Shown here: in pieces, positions 16,428-26,100 of the stretch | Layout: each line of letters begins with the position of its first letter | Position numbering within the stretch: the first letter of the stretch is position 1 | Source: an uncultured Candidatus Pelagibacter sp. | GTDB taxonomy: Bacteria; Pseudomonadota; Alphaproteobacteria; Pelagibacterales; Pelagibacteraceae | Direction of reading: 5' to 3' | Assembly: GCA_905612375.1 (NCBI GenBank) | Contig: CAJQRS010000050.1 | Coordinates: forward strand, 1 to 38,260 | DNA length: 38,260 bases | The notes under the pieces: generated by a model | Database searches by the model: none | What the model was told of the DNA's origin: nothing | What the model saw: the letters and a program-made list of their open reading frames with translations, nothing else | Program-made: the position numbers and the translations under genes

Positions 16428-17270
16428 TTAATCATTATTTTTAACAATGAGAATTTTTTTTAATTTATTATTTTCTTGCTTAGCAATTAAATCAGAAAAA
16501 GTTTCTTGTTCATTAATCCAACTTTTATAATTATCTTCACTTTCAACTATAACTTTTGCTCTCATAGCATAATGGCCCACTCCACAGTATTCAGCACATA
16601 AAACTTCATACTCCCCTATTTTGTTTGGCTCAAACCAATAATAAGTAATTATCCCAGGTATAGCATCCATTTTTGCCCTAAATTGTGGAACATAATAATT
16701 GTGTAAGACATCTAATGATCTTAATAAAATTTTTACGGGTCTATTTGTTTTTAAATGAAGCACGTCGTCTTCAATTAAAATATCATCTTTTCCATTTGGG
16801 TCATCCAGGTTTATTCCAAAAGGATTGTTGTCACTAATTTTTGCTACATGAGCAGTGCCTAATATTCCATCTTCACCTGGTAATCTATACTGCCATCCCC
16901 ATTGCCAAGCATTCACTTCAACTTGCAGTGCATTTTTGGGGGTATTAATATAATTATTATAAACAATAAGTCCTGGTGCCAAAAGAGCAATAACTCCTAC
17001 GGTTGTTGCAATAGTTAATATTTTTTCTAGCTTATGATCCTCTGGTTTGTATTCAACTTTACGGCCTTCTTTATAAGAAAACTTAAAGACGCAATACACC
17101 ATGAACAAACAAACTAAAATAAATACTCCTCCACCAATCCAAAAAGTTAAATTAATTGTATCATCCATTGCTCCCCAATTTGAAGCTATGTCAGTCCACC
17201 ACCATGGAGTAAAAATGTGGAACAAAACTGAACCAATAATTACCCCTAAAAATATAATTCCCGGGTGCAT
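16428..17270 (-). CDS. Cytochrome c oxidase subunit II with CuA site (second oxidase)
   Basis: Electron-entry subunit of the second oxidase, 280 residues. It has N-terminal membrane helices, then a periplasmic cupredoxin domain. The aromatic electron-entry patch is NAWQWGWQY (residues 120-128). The CuA ligands are complete: H190, C225, E227, C229, H233 and M236 in LCAEYCGVGHYAM. CuA marks it as a cytochrome c oxidase rather than a quinol oxidase. No CXXCH is present, so there is no fused cytochrome c. It is first in the cluster, with GGAGAG just upstream of ATG 17270. The ligands match the canonical copy but the sequence is clearly divergent from it. Confidence 0.95.
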   Translation of the reverse strand: MHPGIIFLGVIIGSVLFHIFTPWWWTDIASNWGAMDDTINLTFWIGGGVFILVCLFMVYCVFKFSYKEGRKVEYKPEDHKLEKILTIATTVGVIALLAPGLIVYNNYINTPKNALQVEVNAWQWGWQYRLPGEDGILGTAHVAKISDNNPFGINLDDPNGKDDILIEDDVLHLKTNRPVKILLRSLDVLHNYYVPQFRAKMDAIPGIITYYWFEPNKIGEYEVLCAEYCGVGHYAMRAKVIVESEDNYKSWINEQETFSDLIAKQENNKLKKILIVKNND

Positions 17271-17372
17271 ATTTGTCTCTCTCCGTAGATAAGAGTAATT
17301 GAAATCAAATACAGAATCTATAGAAAAATATATTAATAAATGAGCAAATAAGGCCTTATAATGAGTTAAATT

Positions 17373-17564
17373 ATGTTTGGAAAATTAGGTATTTATATAA
17401 CTATACTTGTTTTGGTATTTCTTTTTTACCTTGTAATTGCATTAGGTGCGGGGGTTTTTTCAAAGAGAAAAAAAAAACCAGAGGTAAAAAAATACATAAG
17501 ATCTGTAAATATTTTATTAGTTTTTATAATTATTGTTGGAACTTTTTTAATGCTGTTTCTTTAA
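17373..17564 (+). CDS. Unrecognised 63-aa two-helix membrane protein
   Basis: The family is not recognised. The product is two hydrophobic helices (about residues 5-29 and 44-62) joined by a strongly basic loop (SKRKKKPEVKKYIR), predicting the loop in the cytoplasm. It is the only plus-strand gene between the second oxidase and the orphan subunit III gene, ending 5 bases before that gene's stop. A perfect TATAAT (17357-17362) lies 10 bases before the ATG with no Shine-Dalgarno, so a leaderless transcript is possible. Its place among oxidase genes suggests a respiratory role, but that is context only, and a chance reading frame cannot be excluded. Confidence 0.55.
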   Translation: MFGKLGIYITILVLVFLFYLVIALGAGVFSKRKKKPEVKKYIRSVNILLVFIIIVGTFLMLFL

Positions 17565-17569
17565 AATAT

Positions 17570-18250
17570 TTAACTGAGTAACGCTTGGCACCAAGCAATA
17601 ACAGTATCATTAAAGACATACATAATTAAAAAAAATACAATCCAAACAATTAATAAAAAAGTCCAATAAAGAGACAAGGCATCAATGCTTTTTTCTTCTT
17701 TTATAGTATCTTCTTTACTTATTTTATTAACTTTAGAAAAAACTTTTCCCCAAAAAAATAGTCCTCCTAAAAGATGTAGCCCATGAAGTGCTGTAAAAAT
17801 ATAAAAGGATGAAAAATAATTATTTGTAGAAACATAATTTCCACTTTTCATTAATTGAAACCAAAAAAATATTTGTCCAAATAAAAATAAATAACTTAAA
17901 AAACCAACTATAAGTAAATTAATTTTAACCTTATCAAAATTATTTTTTTTAAGATCATTTGTAATTTTATTAAAGAAATAAGTTACAGCTAATAGAACTA
18001 AAGTATTTAACCATAATAAATTTGGTTTTAGCAAGTATCCAGTATCTTGGCTTACAGGAATACTATAAAGATAACCAGTAACAACCAAAGTAAATAGAAC
18101 AGTACTTACTCCAAAAATAACTATGACAGCTGATGTCTGCAATGATATGTCAAAAGTTTTACCTTCGTGATAATTGTCACTTATGATCTGTTCTTTTTCC
18201 CAAGGTTTATCAGCAAGCGTGCCAAAAACTTTTTTTAAAAATTTAGACAT
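17570..18250 (-). CDS. Orphan heme-copper oxidase subunit III homologue
   Basis: A 226-residue membrane protein with about five helices and the COX III pattern FTALHGLHLLGGLFFW, later SLYWTFLLIVWIVFFLIM. A hydrophilic N-terminus of about 35 residues precedes the first helix. It is the third subunit III-type protein in the window and is transcribed alone, divergent from SCO1 with 33 bases between start codons. It could be an additional subunit of the second oxidase or an assembly protein. It differs from both full subunit III genes (13854 and 19547), for example in lacking the acidic residue of the usual WHFVD motif. Confidence 0.8.
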   Translation of the reverse strand: MSKFLKKVFGTLADKPWEKEQIISDNYHEGKTFDISLQTSAVIVIFGVSTVLFTLVVTGYLYSIPVSQDTGYLLKPNLLWLNTLVLLAVTYFFNKITNDLKKNNFDKVKINLLIVGFLSYLFLFGQIFFWFQLMKSGNYVSTNNYFSSFYIFTALHGLHLLGGLFFWGKVFSKVNKISKEDTIKEEKSIDALSLYWTFLLIVWIVFFLIMYVFNDTVIAWCQALLS

Positions 18251-18283
18251 AATTCTAATATATATTATAATAACTATTAAATT

Positions 18284-18871
18284 ATGAAATTAAAGACCTC
18301 AATAACTATTCTAGGAGGGTGTTTATTAATTTTTCTATTTATTATGCTTCCAATTGTATTTTCGATACAAGAAAAGAAAGATAATATAGTTTCATCATAT
18401 TTTGGCTCATCTTTTATTTTAAAAGATGTAAACAATAAACCTATAACAGAAAATTCTTTTCAAGGCCCGTTAACTGCAATTTTTTTTGGATTTACAAATT
18501 GTCCCGATATATGTCCGATGACACTATCTAATCTAGATCAGGTTTTAGAAAAACTAAATAATGATGAGAGGGAAAGATTTAAAGTATATTTTATTAGTAT
18601 TGATCCTGAAATAGATAGTCCTGAAGTTATGAGAGATTATTTAGATGGATTTAAAAATAAAATTTATGGAATAACTGGAGATTCTCAAAAAATATTTTCA
18701 CTTTCAAAATCATGGGGAGTGTTAAGTGAAAAAATTTTTAAGACTGATGGTGGTTATTTAATCAATCATAGTTCTTCTATACTTTTATTAAATAAGGGAA
18801 AGTATATTGACAGAATTAGTCATCATGAGAAATTAGATGATATATACAAAGTAATTAAAAAATATTTATAG
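18284..18871 (+). CDS. SCO1/SenC copper chaperone
   Basis: Membrane-anchored thioredoxin-fold protein of 195 residues that delivers copper to the CuA site of cytochrome c oxidase. An N-terminal hydrophobic anchor (about residues 8-27) is followed by the SCO motif TNCPDICPMTL with C73 and C77. The copper-binding histidine is H162 in INHSSSI, and the family stretch ISIDPEIDSPEVM is present. It lies between the two oxidase clusters and could serve both. It is convergent with the SURF1 gene, 11 bases between stops. Confidence 0.94.
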   Translation: MKLKTSITILGGCLLIFLFIMLPIVFSIQEKKDNIVSSYFGSSFILKDVNNKPITENSFQGPLTAIFFGFTNCPDICPMTLSNLDQVLEKLNNDERERFKVYFISIDPEIDSPEVMRDYLDGFKNKIYGITGDSQKIFSLSKSWGVLSEKIFKTDGGYLINHSSSILLLNKGKYIDRISHHEKLDDIYKVIKKYL

Positions 18872-18882
18872 ACTTAAAATAT

Positions 18883-19536
18883 TTAGTAATTTTTTCTTCT
18901 AAAATATAAATAAAAAACAAGGATGGAAAAAGCTAATGAAAACCAAGTAATTGAATACTTTTTATGATTATTTGAAATTTTTGCAGTAATAGTTTTTACT
19001 TTGGGCATGTCTAGGTTGCTATCAAGATAGATAACAAATGGTGAAAAATTTTTTCCCATATATTGATAAATATCTTTTCTATTTAAAGTAAACCAGTAAT
19101 TATCTTGAATATTATTTTCTGGTTTAAATCTATTTGCTTTTAATTGCTTCTTCAGTGTTCCAGTAATATTTGGTGAAGCTAAAATATTAATTTTATTATT
19201 TTCTTTTTCATTAAAGGGAATCCATCCTCTATTTAATAAAAAGTTTTTATTCTCAATGATTATTGGGCTAACAATATCAAATCCTGGCTGTCCTTTTTCA
19301 TTTAGATTATATAGATAAATCTGTTTATCAAAATCTATAGTTCCAGTAGTTTTTATTCTCAAATAGTTTATGGGAATGTGGTCTAATAGATTTACTGGTT
19401 CATTTTTTAATGAATTTTCTATTTGATTTATTAATTCTAGCTTCCAATTTAATCTAATTAATTGCCAGCTTCCTAGAGCAACAAATGTTGAAATAAAAAG
19501 AAATACAAAAATTGAAAATATAAATTTATGTCTCAA
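18883..19536 (-). CDS. SURF1 family oxidase assembly protein
   Basis: Assembly factor of 217 residues linked to heme A insertion into subunit I. It has an N-terminal membrane helix directly followed by the family motif LGSWQLIRLNWKLELINQIE, and a central domain with LLNRGWIPFNE. A C-terminal helix near residues 196-213 ends in a short basic tail. It is the last gene of the canonical oxidase run, 10 bases after ctaE. This is the usual place for SURF1 in alphaproteobacteria; the DUF983 gene often found between ctaE and surf1 is absent. Confidence 0.92.
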   Translation of the reverse strand: MRHKFIFSIFVFLFISTFVALGSWQLIRLNWKLELINQIENSLKNEPVNLLDHIPINYLRIKTTGTIDFDKQIYLYNLNEKGQPGFDIVSPIIIENKNFLLNRGWIPFNEKENNKINILASPNITGTLKKQLKANRFKPENNIQDNYWFTLNRKDIYQYMGKNFSPFVIYLDSNLDMPKVKTITAKISNNHKKYSITWFSLAFSILVFYLYFRRKNY

Positions 19537-19546
19537 AGGTTAAAAC

Positions 19547-20335
19547 TTAACTTCCCCAAATGTAGATTGAAGCAAATAAAAATAACCAGACTACATCAAC
19601 AAAGTGCCAGTACCACGCAGCTGCTTCGAAGCCAAAAAACTCTCCCTTTTTATACTGACCGGTCTTACCTCTCCACCAGCATACTGCTAAAAATATAGTT
19701 CCTATGATAACATGAAATCCATGGAAACCTGTTGCCATATAAAATACTGCACCATATATATTTCCTGAAAAATCAAAACTTGCATGATGATATTCATAAA
19801 TCTGCAATAAAGAAAAGCTAAAACCCAAAACAACTGTAATTGCCAAACCTTGAACAAAACTTTCTCTATCACCTTCTTCTAAGGCATGATGCGCCCAGGT
19901 AACCGTGGTTCCTGATAGTAGCAGAACTAATGTATTAATAAGTGGAATATCCCAGGGGTCAAAAGTTACTATACCTTTTGGAGGCCACACACTTCCAATT
20001 AATTCTCCAGGAAATAAGCTTGCATTAAAATAAGCCCAAAACCACGCAACAAAAAACATTACTTCGGAAGCGATAAAAAGGGTCATTCCATATCTAAGGT
20101 GAATTTTAACAACGGGAGTATGGTGATTATGATCAACCGACTCTATTATTACATCCCTAAACCACATGTATACTCCATAAAATAAAAGAGCAAAACCTAA
20201 GTACATTCCCCAGGAAACTTCACTATGCAAATAATAGACCGTCCCTATTGCTAAAAATAAGCTAGAAAATGATACATAAATAGGCCAAGGACTTGGATCT
20301 ACTAAATGATAATCATGTTTTTTTTCTGCTGACAT
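19547..20335 (-). CDS. ctaE: Cytochrome c oxidase subunit III (canonical aa3)
   Basis: Subunit III of 262 residues of the main aa3 oxidase. It opens with the typical alphaproteobacterial/mitochondrial start HDYHLVDPSPWPI. It then shows FASEVMFFVAWFWAYF with the conserved glutamate of the proton-uptake region, ATGFHGFHVIIGTIFL, and the C-terminal AAAWYWHFVDVVWLFLF. All family signatures are intact. It follows ctaG after 2 bases. The operon order ctaC-ctaD-coxF-ctaG-ctaE-surf1 matches other alphaproteobacteria except that ctaB is missing from between ctaD and coxF. Confidence 0.97.
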   Translation of the reverse strand: MSAEKKHDYHLVDPSPWPIYVSFSSLFLAIGTVYYLHSEVSWGMYLGFALLFYGVYMWFRDVIIESVDHNHHTPVVKIHLRYGMTLFIASEVMFFVAWFWAYFNASLFPGELIGSVWPPKGIVTFDPWDIPLINTLVLLLSGTTVTWAHHALEEGDRESFVQGLAITVVLGFSFSLLQIYEYHHASFDFSGNIYGAVFYMATGFHGFHVIIGTIFLAVCWWRGKTGQYKKGEFFGFEAAAWYWHFVDVVWLFLFASIYIWGS

Positions 20336-20337
20336 TT

Positions 20338-20877
20338 TTATAATTTTGATTGGTTATAGTAATCTGATGAAAAGAAAGTATAGGACATAGTTACATCTTT
20401 AATATTTTTAGTATTTGGATCATTTACCATCTCTGGATCTAAATAAAAAGTCATTATGTATGTTGCTTTTTCTCCTGCTTTCAACACTTGCTTTTCAAAG
20501 CAAAAACAGCCTAATTTACTGTAATACTTACCAAAAGATGATGGGGATACATTAAAAGCAGCCACACCGTAAGTTGTTTCATCACCATAATTCTCTACTT
20601 GAAATTCGATTCGATTCACTTGACCTATGTTCACATCCATAACATTTTTTTTTACTTTAAAATTCCAGGGCAGTTTGTTTACATTTGTATCAAAGCGAAC
20701 ACTTACTTTTTGATCTAAAACTATATCTGGTGCCTCTTTTGATATTTGCGTAGTTCCACCAAACCCAGTCGCTCTACAGAATATATCATATAAAGGTACC
20801 GCAGCAAATGAAAGGCCAAGCATGATAAAAAAGATTCCAGCTAAAATTATAGGAGTAAGCGTTTTTTTTTGGATCAT
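20338..20877 (-). CDS. ctaG: Cytochrome c oxidase assembly protein CtaG/Cox11
   Basis: Periplasmic copper-binding protein of 179 residues, anchored by one N-terminal helix, that inserts copper at the CuB site of subunit I. The Cox11 signature is visible: LYDIFCRATGFGG after the helix (C34) and the copper-binding pair C124 and C126 in LGCFCFEKQ. Length is normal. Its ATG (20877) overlaps the TGA of the preceding coxF-like gene in an ATGA arrangement, and ctaE begins 2 bases after its stop, so all three are likely translated in a coupled manner. Confidence 0.95.
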   Translation of the reverse strand: MIQKKTLTPIILAGIFFIMLGLSFAAVPLYDIFCRATGFGGTTQISKEAPDIVLDQKVSVRFDTNVNKLPWNFKVKKNVMDVNIGQVNRIEFQVENYGDETTYGVAAFNVSPSSFGKYYSKLGCFCFEKQVLKAGEKATYIMTFYLDPEMVNDPNTKNIKDVTMSYTFFSSDYYNQSKL

Positions 20878-20999
20878 AATTGTCTGTCAAAAACTCCCAC
20901 ATTATAGAGAGTAAAAAAAAATAAAAATATCATGAAGGCTATTATTCCAAACGCAGTAAAAATATTTTTTTTTTTAGTTTTTTTGTCTGGTGTCAGCAT
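20874..20999 (-). CDS. CoxF-like 41-aa oxidase assembly protein
   Basis: A tiny gene worked out by hand translation. Its product begins MLTPDKKTKKKNIFTAFG and has one membrane helix (about residues 13-32) with a charged N-terminus and a short tail ending DRQL. Alphaproteobacterial oxidase operons usually carry a small single-helix protein, CoxF, just before ctaG, and this matches in position, size and layout. The TGA stop overlaps the ctaG ATG by 4 bases. The frame runs through an 11-T tract (20964-20974) yet stays open, which supports it being real. The specific function of CoxF is poorly known. Confidence 0.75.
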   Translation of the reverse strand: MLTPDKKTKKKNIFTAFGIIAFMIFLFFFTLYNVGVFDRQL

Positions 21000-21037
21000 A
21001 ATAATATCTTATCTGTTAAAAATAATTTTCTTAAAAT

Positions 21038-23493
<2,456 letters not shown>

Positions 23494-23498
23494 TTGTT

Positions 23499-23516
23499 AC
23501 ACTCTATATAAAGTGT
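23499..23516 (-). promoter_or_regulatory. Inverted repeat with TATATA immediately upstream of ctaC
   Basis: On the minus strand ACACT and AGTGT (23516-23512 and 23503-23499) flank an 8-base AT spacer that contains TATATA. The spacer ends about 11 bases before the ctaC start codon. It could be a -10 element giving a very short leader, an operator overlapping it, or a small RNA hairpin occupying the place of a ribosome-binding site. No convincing -35 element is seen. Confidence 0.3.
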
Positions 23517-23554
23517 CTTTTTAAAAATTAAACTTTAGTTTTTGCGACAAAATA

Positions 23555-24256
23555 TCAATTAATTACGTAATTAACAATTGATAACGCTGAAATTACAGCA
23601 GTTTCAGATCTTAATATGTTTTCATTTATTTTAATTGGCTGAACGTCCTTAAATCTAAGAATCTCTCCTCTTTCTTCTTCTGAAAAATCACCCTCAGGAC
23701 CAATAATAACACAAGTTGGATTACCACTTAGTTTTCCTAAATCTAATTTTTTATTTTGAGAATTTAGGTCTGTAAATATTAAGTCCATTTTTTCATTACT
23801 TAAAAAATCTTTTAATGATTTGGGATCTTCAATAGATGGAATATTAATCCTATTTGATTGTTCTGCAGCTTCTATAATTACTTTTTCTAATCTTACTTTG
23901 TTAATTTTTCTAACTATCGTTCTATCAAATATAATTGGTAAGAATTTAGTTACTCCTAACTCTGTTGCTTTTTGAATCATAAAATTAAAATAATTTGATT
24001 TGATAGGTGAAAAAGCTAACCACAATTCTTTAGTATTTTCTTTTTGTCTTAATTGTTTTGTAATATTAAATTCAACAATACTTTTAGATATACTTAAAAT
24101 TTTTGCTTCCCACTCCCCACTGCTATTAAATAAAGAAAAAACTTCGCTCACTTTAACTCTCATTACTTTGTTTACATAATGTGATTGTGATTTATCAAGT
24201 TTAGCAGTTAAATTAAGTGATAAACTTTCTTTAAAAAATAATCTAATATTACTCAT
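23555..24256 (-). CDS. rsmE: 16S rRNA m3U1498 methyltransferase RsmE
   Basis: SPOUT-class methyltransferase of 233 residues that methylates U1498 of 16S rRNA. The N-terminal part has the PUA-like fold pattern with HYVNKVMRVKVSEVFSLF. The C-terminal trefoil knot carries ATELGVTKFLPIIFDRT, IIGPEGDFSEEE and LRSETAVISALSI, the SAM-binding loops of RsmE. Length is typical. It is divergent from the HAD hydrolase gene with only 17 bases between the start codons, so its promoter must lie inside the neighbour. Confidence 0.94.
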   Translation of the reverse strand: MSNIRLFFKESLSLNLTAKLDKSQSHYVNKVMRVKVSEVFSLFNSSGEWEAKILSISKSIVEFNITKQLRQKENTKELWLAFSPIKSNYFNFMIQKATELGVTKFLPIIFDRTIVRKINKVRLEKVIIEAAEQSNRINIPSIEDPKSLKDFLSNEKMDLIFTDLNSQNKKLDLGKLSGNPTCVIIGPEGDFSEEERGEILRFKDVQPIKINENILRSETAVISALSIVNYVIN

Positions 24257-24273
24257 AATTATAAGATTAATTT

Positions 24274-24945
24274 ATGAAGAATATTAAAGCAATAATTTTT
24301 GATGCATATGGCACTTTATTTGATGTCAATTCTGCAGCTGAAAAATGTAAAGATAAAATTGGTGATAAGTGGGAAGGTTTTGCAAATTACTGGCGTACCA
24401 CTCAATTAGAATATACTTGGCTTAGAAGTTTAATGAATAGGCATAAAGACTTTTGGAAAATCACAGAGGACAGTTTAGATAAATCAATGAAAGCTTTTAA
24501 AATAAATCCTTCAATGAGAAATGAATTATTAAATCTTTATAAGGTGCTCTCACCCTTTAAAGAAGTACCAGAAGTTTTAAAAAAACTTAAAGATAAAAAT
24601 TATAAACTAGGAATTCTTTCTAATGGGACACCTGCTCTTCTTAATGAATTAGTTAAAAGTAATAATTTAGAAAATATCTTTGATAATATTTTTTCAATTG
24701 AAGAGGTTGGAATTTATAAACCAGACTCAAAAGTTTATGACATGCCAATTATAAAATATAAAATACAAAAAGAAGAAGTTGCATTTTTAAGTGCAAATAC
24801 TTGGGATGTGTCTGGCGGTGGAAATTATGGTTACAGTTCTATTTGGGTAAACAGAAATAATAATATTTTTGATAATCTTGATTATTTACCAAAAATACAA
24901 ATAACAAATTTAAAACAACTGTTACCCAAAATAGAATCTAAATAA
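24274..24945 (+). CDS. Haloacid dehalogenase type II-like HAD hydrolase
   Basis: HAD-superfamily hydrolase of 223 residues resembling L-2-haloacid dehalogenases. The nucleophile is D10 in IFDAYGTLFDVNSAA, followed by the cap region with WRTTQLEYTWLRSLM, which is the substrate-pocket pattern of this class. Motif II is S116-N117-G118 (ILSNGTPALL), motif III K149 in YKPDSKVYD, and motif IV D178 in SANTWDVSGGGNYGY. The dehalogenase subtype is supported by the ANTWD and YWRTTQLEY patterns, but the natural substrate could be another 2-substituted short acid. The gene stops 2 bases before the convergent bhmT stop. Confidence 0.88.
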   Translation: MKNIKAIIFDAYGTLFDVNSAAEKCKDKIGDKWEGFANYWRTTQLEYTWLRSLMNRHKDFWKITEDSLDKSMKAFKINPSMRNELLNLYKVLSPFKEVPEVLKKLKDKNYKLGILSNGTPALLNELVKSNNLENIFDNIFSIEEVGIYKPDSKVYDMPIIKYKIQKEEVAFLSANTWDVSGGGNYGYSSIWVNRNNNIFDNLDYLPKIQITNLKQLLPKIESK

Positions 24946-24947
24946 AC

Positions 24948-26024
24948 CTAAGCCTTATCTCCATAATCAGTCATATGTTTAGGAATTCTTTTATTTTTTC
25001 CATACATAAAATGATTTTCCATATTTTCTCTATATTTGCTTGCAGGTACTTTTAATCCTACAGATTCAGCAACCTCTCTAATTAACATTGGATTAGCTCC
25101 ACAGCAGACCCCAAGGTAATTTATACCTAAATCATTTGCTGTTTTTGCAAATTGTCCAATTTCATATCTATTGCAAAAATGTGGATCTAGTGCTGTTGGA
25201 AATGTTCTTCCATGTGGAGATGGGCATTCACAATTACTTCTGTCTGGTAAATTAAAGAATGTTGGATAATCTTCGCTTGTTCTATAAGGGATTGGTAGAG
25301 CGCCTACATGACACTTCACTACTTTTCTTATTTCCTTTAAAAAAGGAAGCATCGTTGAAGGGCCTCTAAAACAATTTAAACCAACCACATCTGCGCCTAG
25401 TTGTTCTAACTTTTTGCAGGTATCTACTACAGATTTTCCATCTCTCATTTTATTTTCACCCATTGGAGAAATTGTTAGAACTGTTGGTAGGCCTGTTTTC
25501 TTCATTATTTCTAATGCTTTAAATGCTTCTTCTGCATAATAGAAAGTTTCACCAATCAACATGTCGGCACCTTCCTCAACAGCCCATCCAATCATTTCAG
25601 AAAACATAGATTCAACTACTTTTTGAGACTCTTTATCATTGTGCTTCCAAATATTTGAGTTTGAAATATTACCCGCCATTAAATTAGGCCTGCTTCCTTG
25701 ATTGAAGTGTCTCTTTGGTGCATCTAGCGCAACCTTTTTTGCGATTTTTAACGCTGCACGATTTAAAGGCTCAAGAAGTTCCTCTTTACCAATAACACGC
25801 ATTTTTTCTCTATGTCCATTATAAGTAAAGGCCTCAACAATATCCGAACCCGCATGTTGAAACTCTCTATGCAAATTCTCTAAGACCTCCGGGTGGTCCA
25901 ACGAAACCATTGGAACAAATTCTCCAGATGCCATAAAACCACGCCTTTCTATTTCAAATAAAAAACCTTCAGCGCATATAACAGGTCCATTATCTAATCT
26001 TTCTTTTAGTCTATTTGTGCTCAT
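24948..26024 (-). CDS. bhmT: Betaine-homocysteine S-methyltransferase
   Basis: Zinc-dependent methyltransferase of 358 residues that makes methionine from homocysteine, most likely with glycine betaine. The zinc cysteines are C218 (GLNCFRGP) and C307-C308 (GVCCGANP). Other family stretches are ADMLIGETFYY near residues 153-163 and an N-terminal barrel start with VICAEGFLFEIERRG. No cobalamin or folate domain is present, so it is not MetH. ATG 26024 is 7 bases after GGAG (26035-26032), and no other start exists before the in-frame upstream stop. The long leader holds SAM-II and SAM-V riboswitches, giving feedback by its downstream product SAM. Confidence 0.95.
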   Translation of the reverse strand: MSTNRLKERLDNGPVICAEGFLFEIERRGFMASGEFVPMVSLDHPEVLENLHREFQHAGSDIVEAFTYNGHREKMRVIGKEELLEPLNRAALKIAKKVALDAPKRHFNQGSRPNLMAGNISNSNIWKHNDKESQKVVESMFSEMIGWAVEEGADMLIGETFYYAEEAFKALEIMKKTGLPTVLTISPMGENKMRDGKSVVDTCKKLEQLGADVVGLNCFRGPSTMLPFLKEIRKVVKCHVGALPIPYRTSEDYPTFFNLPDRSNCECPSPHGRTFPTALDPHFCNRYEIGQFAKTANDLGINYLGVCCGANPMLIREVAESVGLKVPASKYRENMENHFMYGKNKRIPKHMTDYGDKA

Positions 26025-26085
26025 TTTTTTTCTCCACGTTTTTTGGAGAAAAAAGGTAACGTTCTAACAAGAGGGTTAAGTTCAT
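26011..26085 (-). CDS. Possible 24-codon leader reading frame overlapping the bhmT start
   Basis: A short frame begins at ATG 26085, 11 bases after the GGAG that closes the SAM-V element. It ends at TAG 26013-26011, inside codons 4-5 of bhmT, so it overlaps the bhmT start by 14 bases in another frame. The product would begin MNLTLLLERYLFSPKN. The spacing from GGAG is a little long. It could be a translated leader peptide whose translation opens the bhmT ribosome site, or simply a chance frame inside regulatory RNA. No function is proposed for the peptide itself. Confidence 0.35.
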   Translation of the reverse strand: MNLTLLLERYLFSPKNVEKKNEHK

Positions 26086-26100
26086 AGGCCTCTTTTCTCC
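26026..26100 (-). promoter_or_regulatory. Mutually exclusive ribosome-site hairpins (candidate relay) before bhmT
   Basis: Read on the minus strand, the pyrimidine element CCUUUUUUCUCC (26056-26045) can pair with GGAGAAAAGAGG (26100-26089) at the 3' end of SAM-V: 12 bp with one G-U pair. It can equally pair through UUUUUUCUCC with GGAGAAAAAA (26035-26026), a perfect 10-bp hairpin with a 9-base loop that contains the bhmT Shine-Dalgarno. The two cannot coexist. If SAM holds the first GGAG in the SAM-V pseudoknot, the element would be free to block bhmT. The pairings are read directly; the switching is inferred. Confidence 0.55.
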
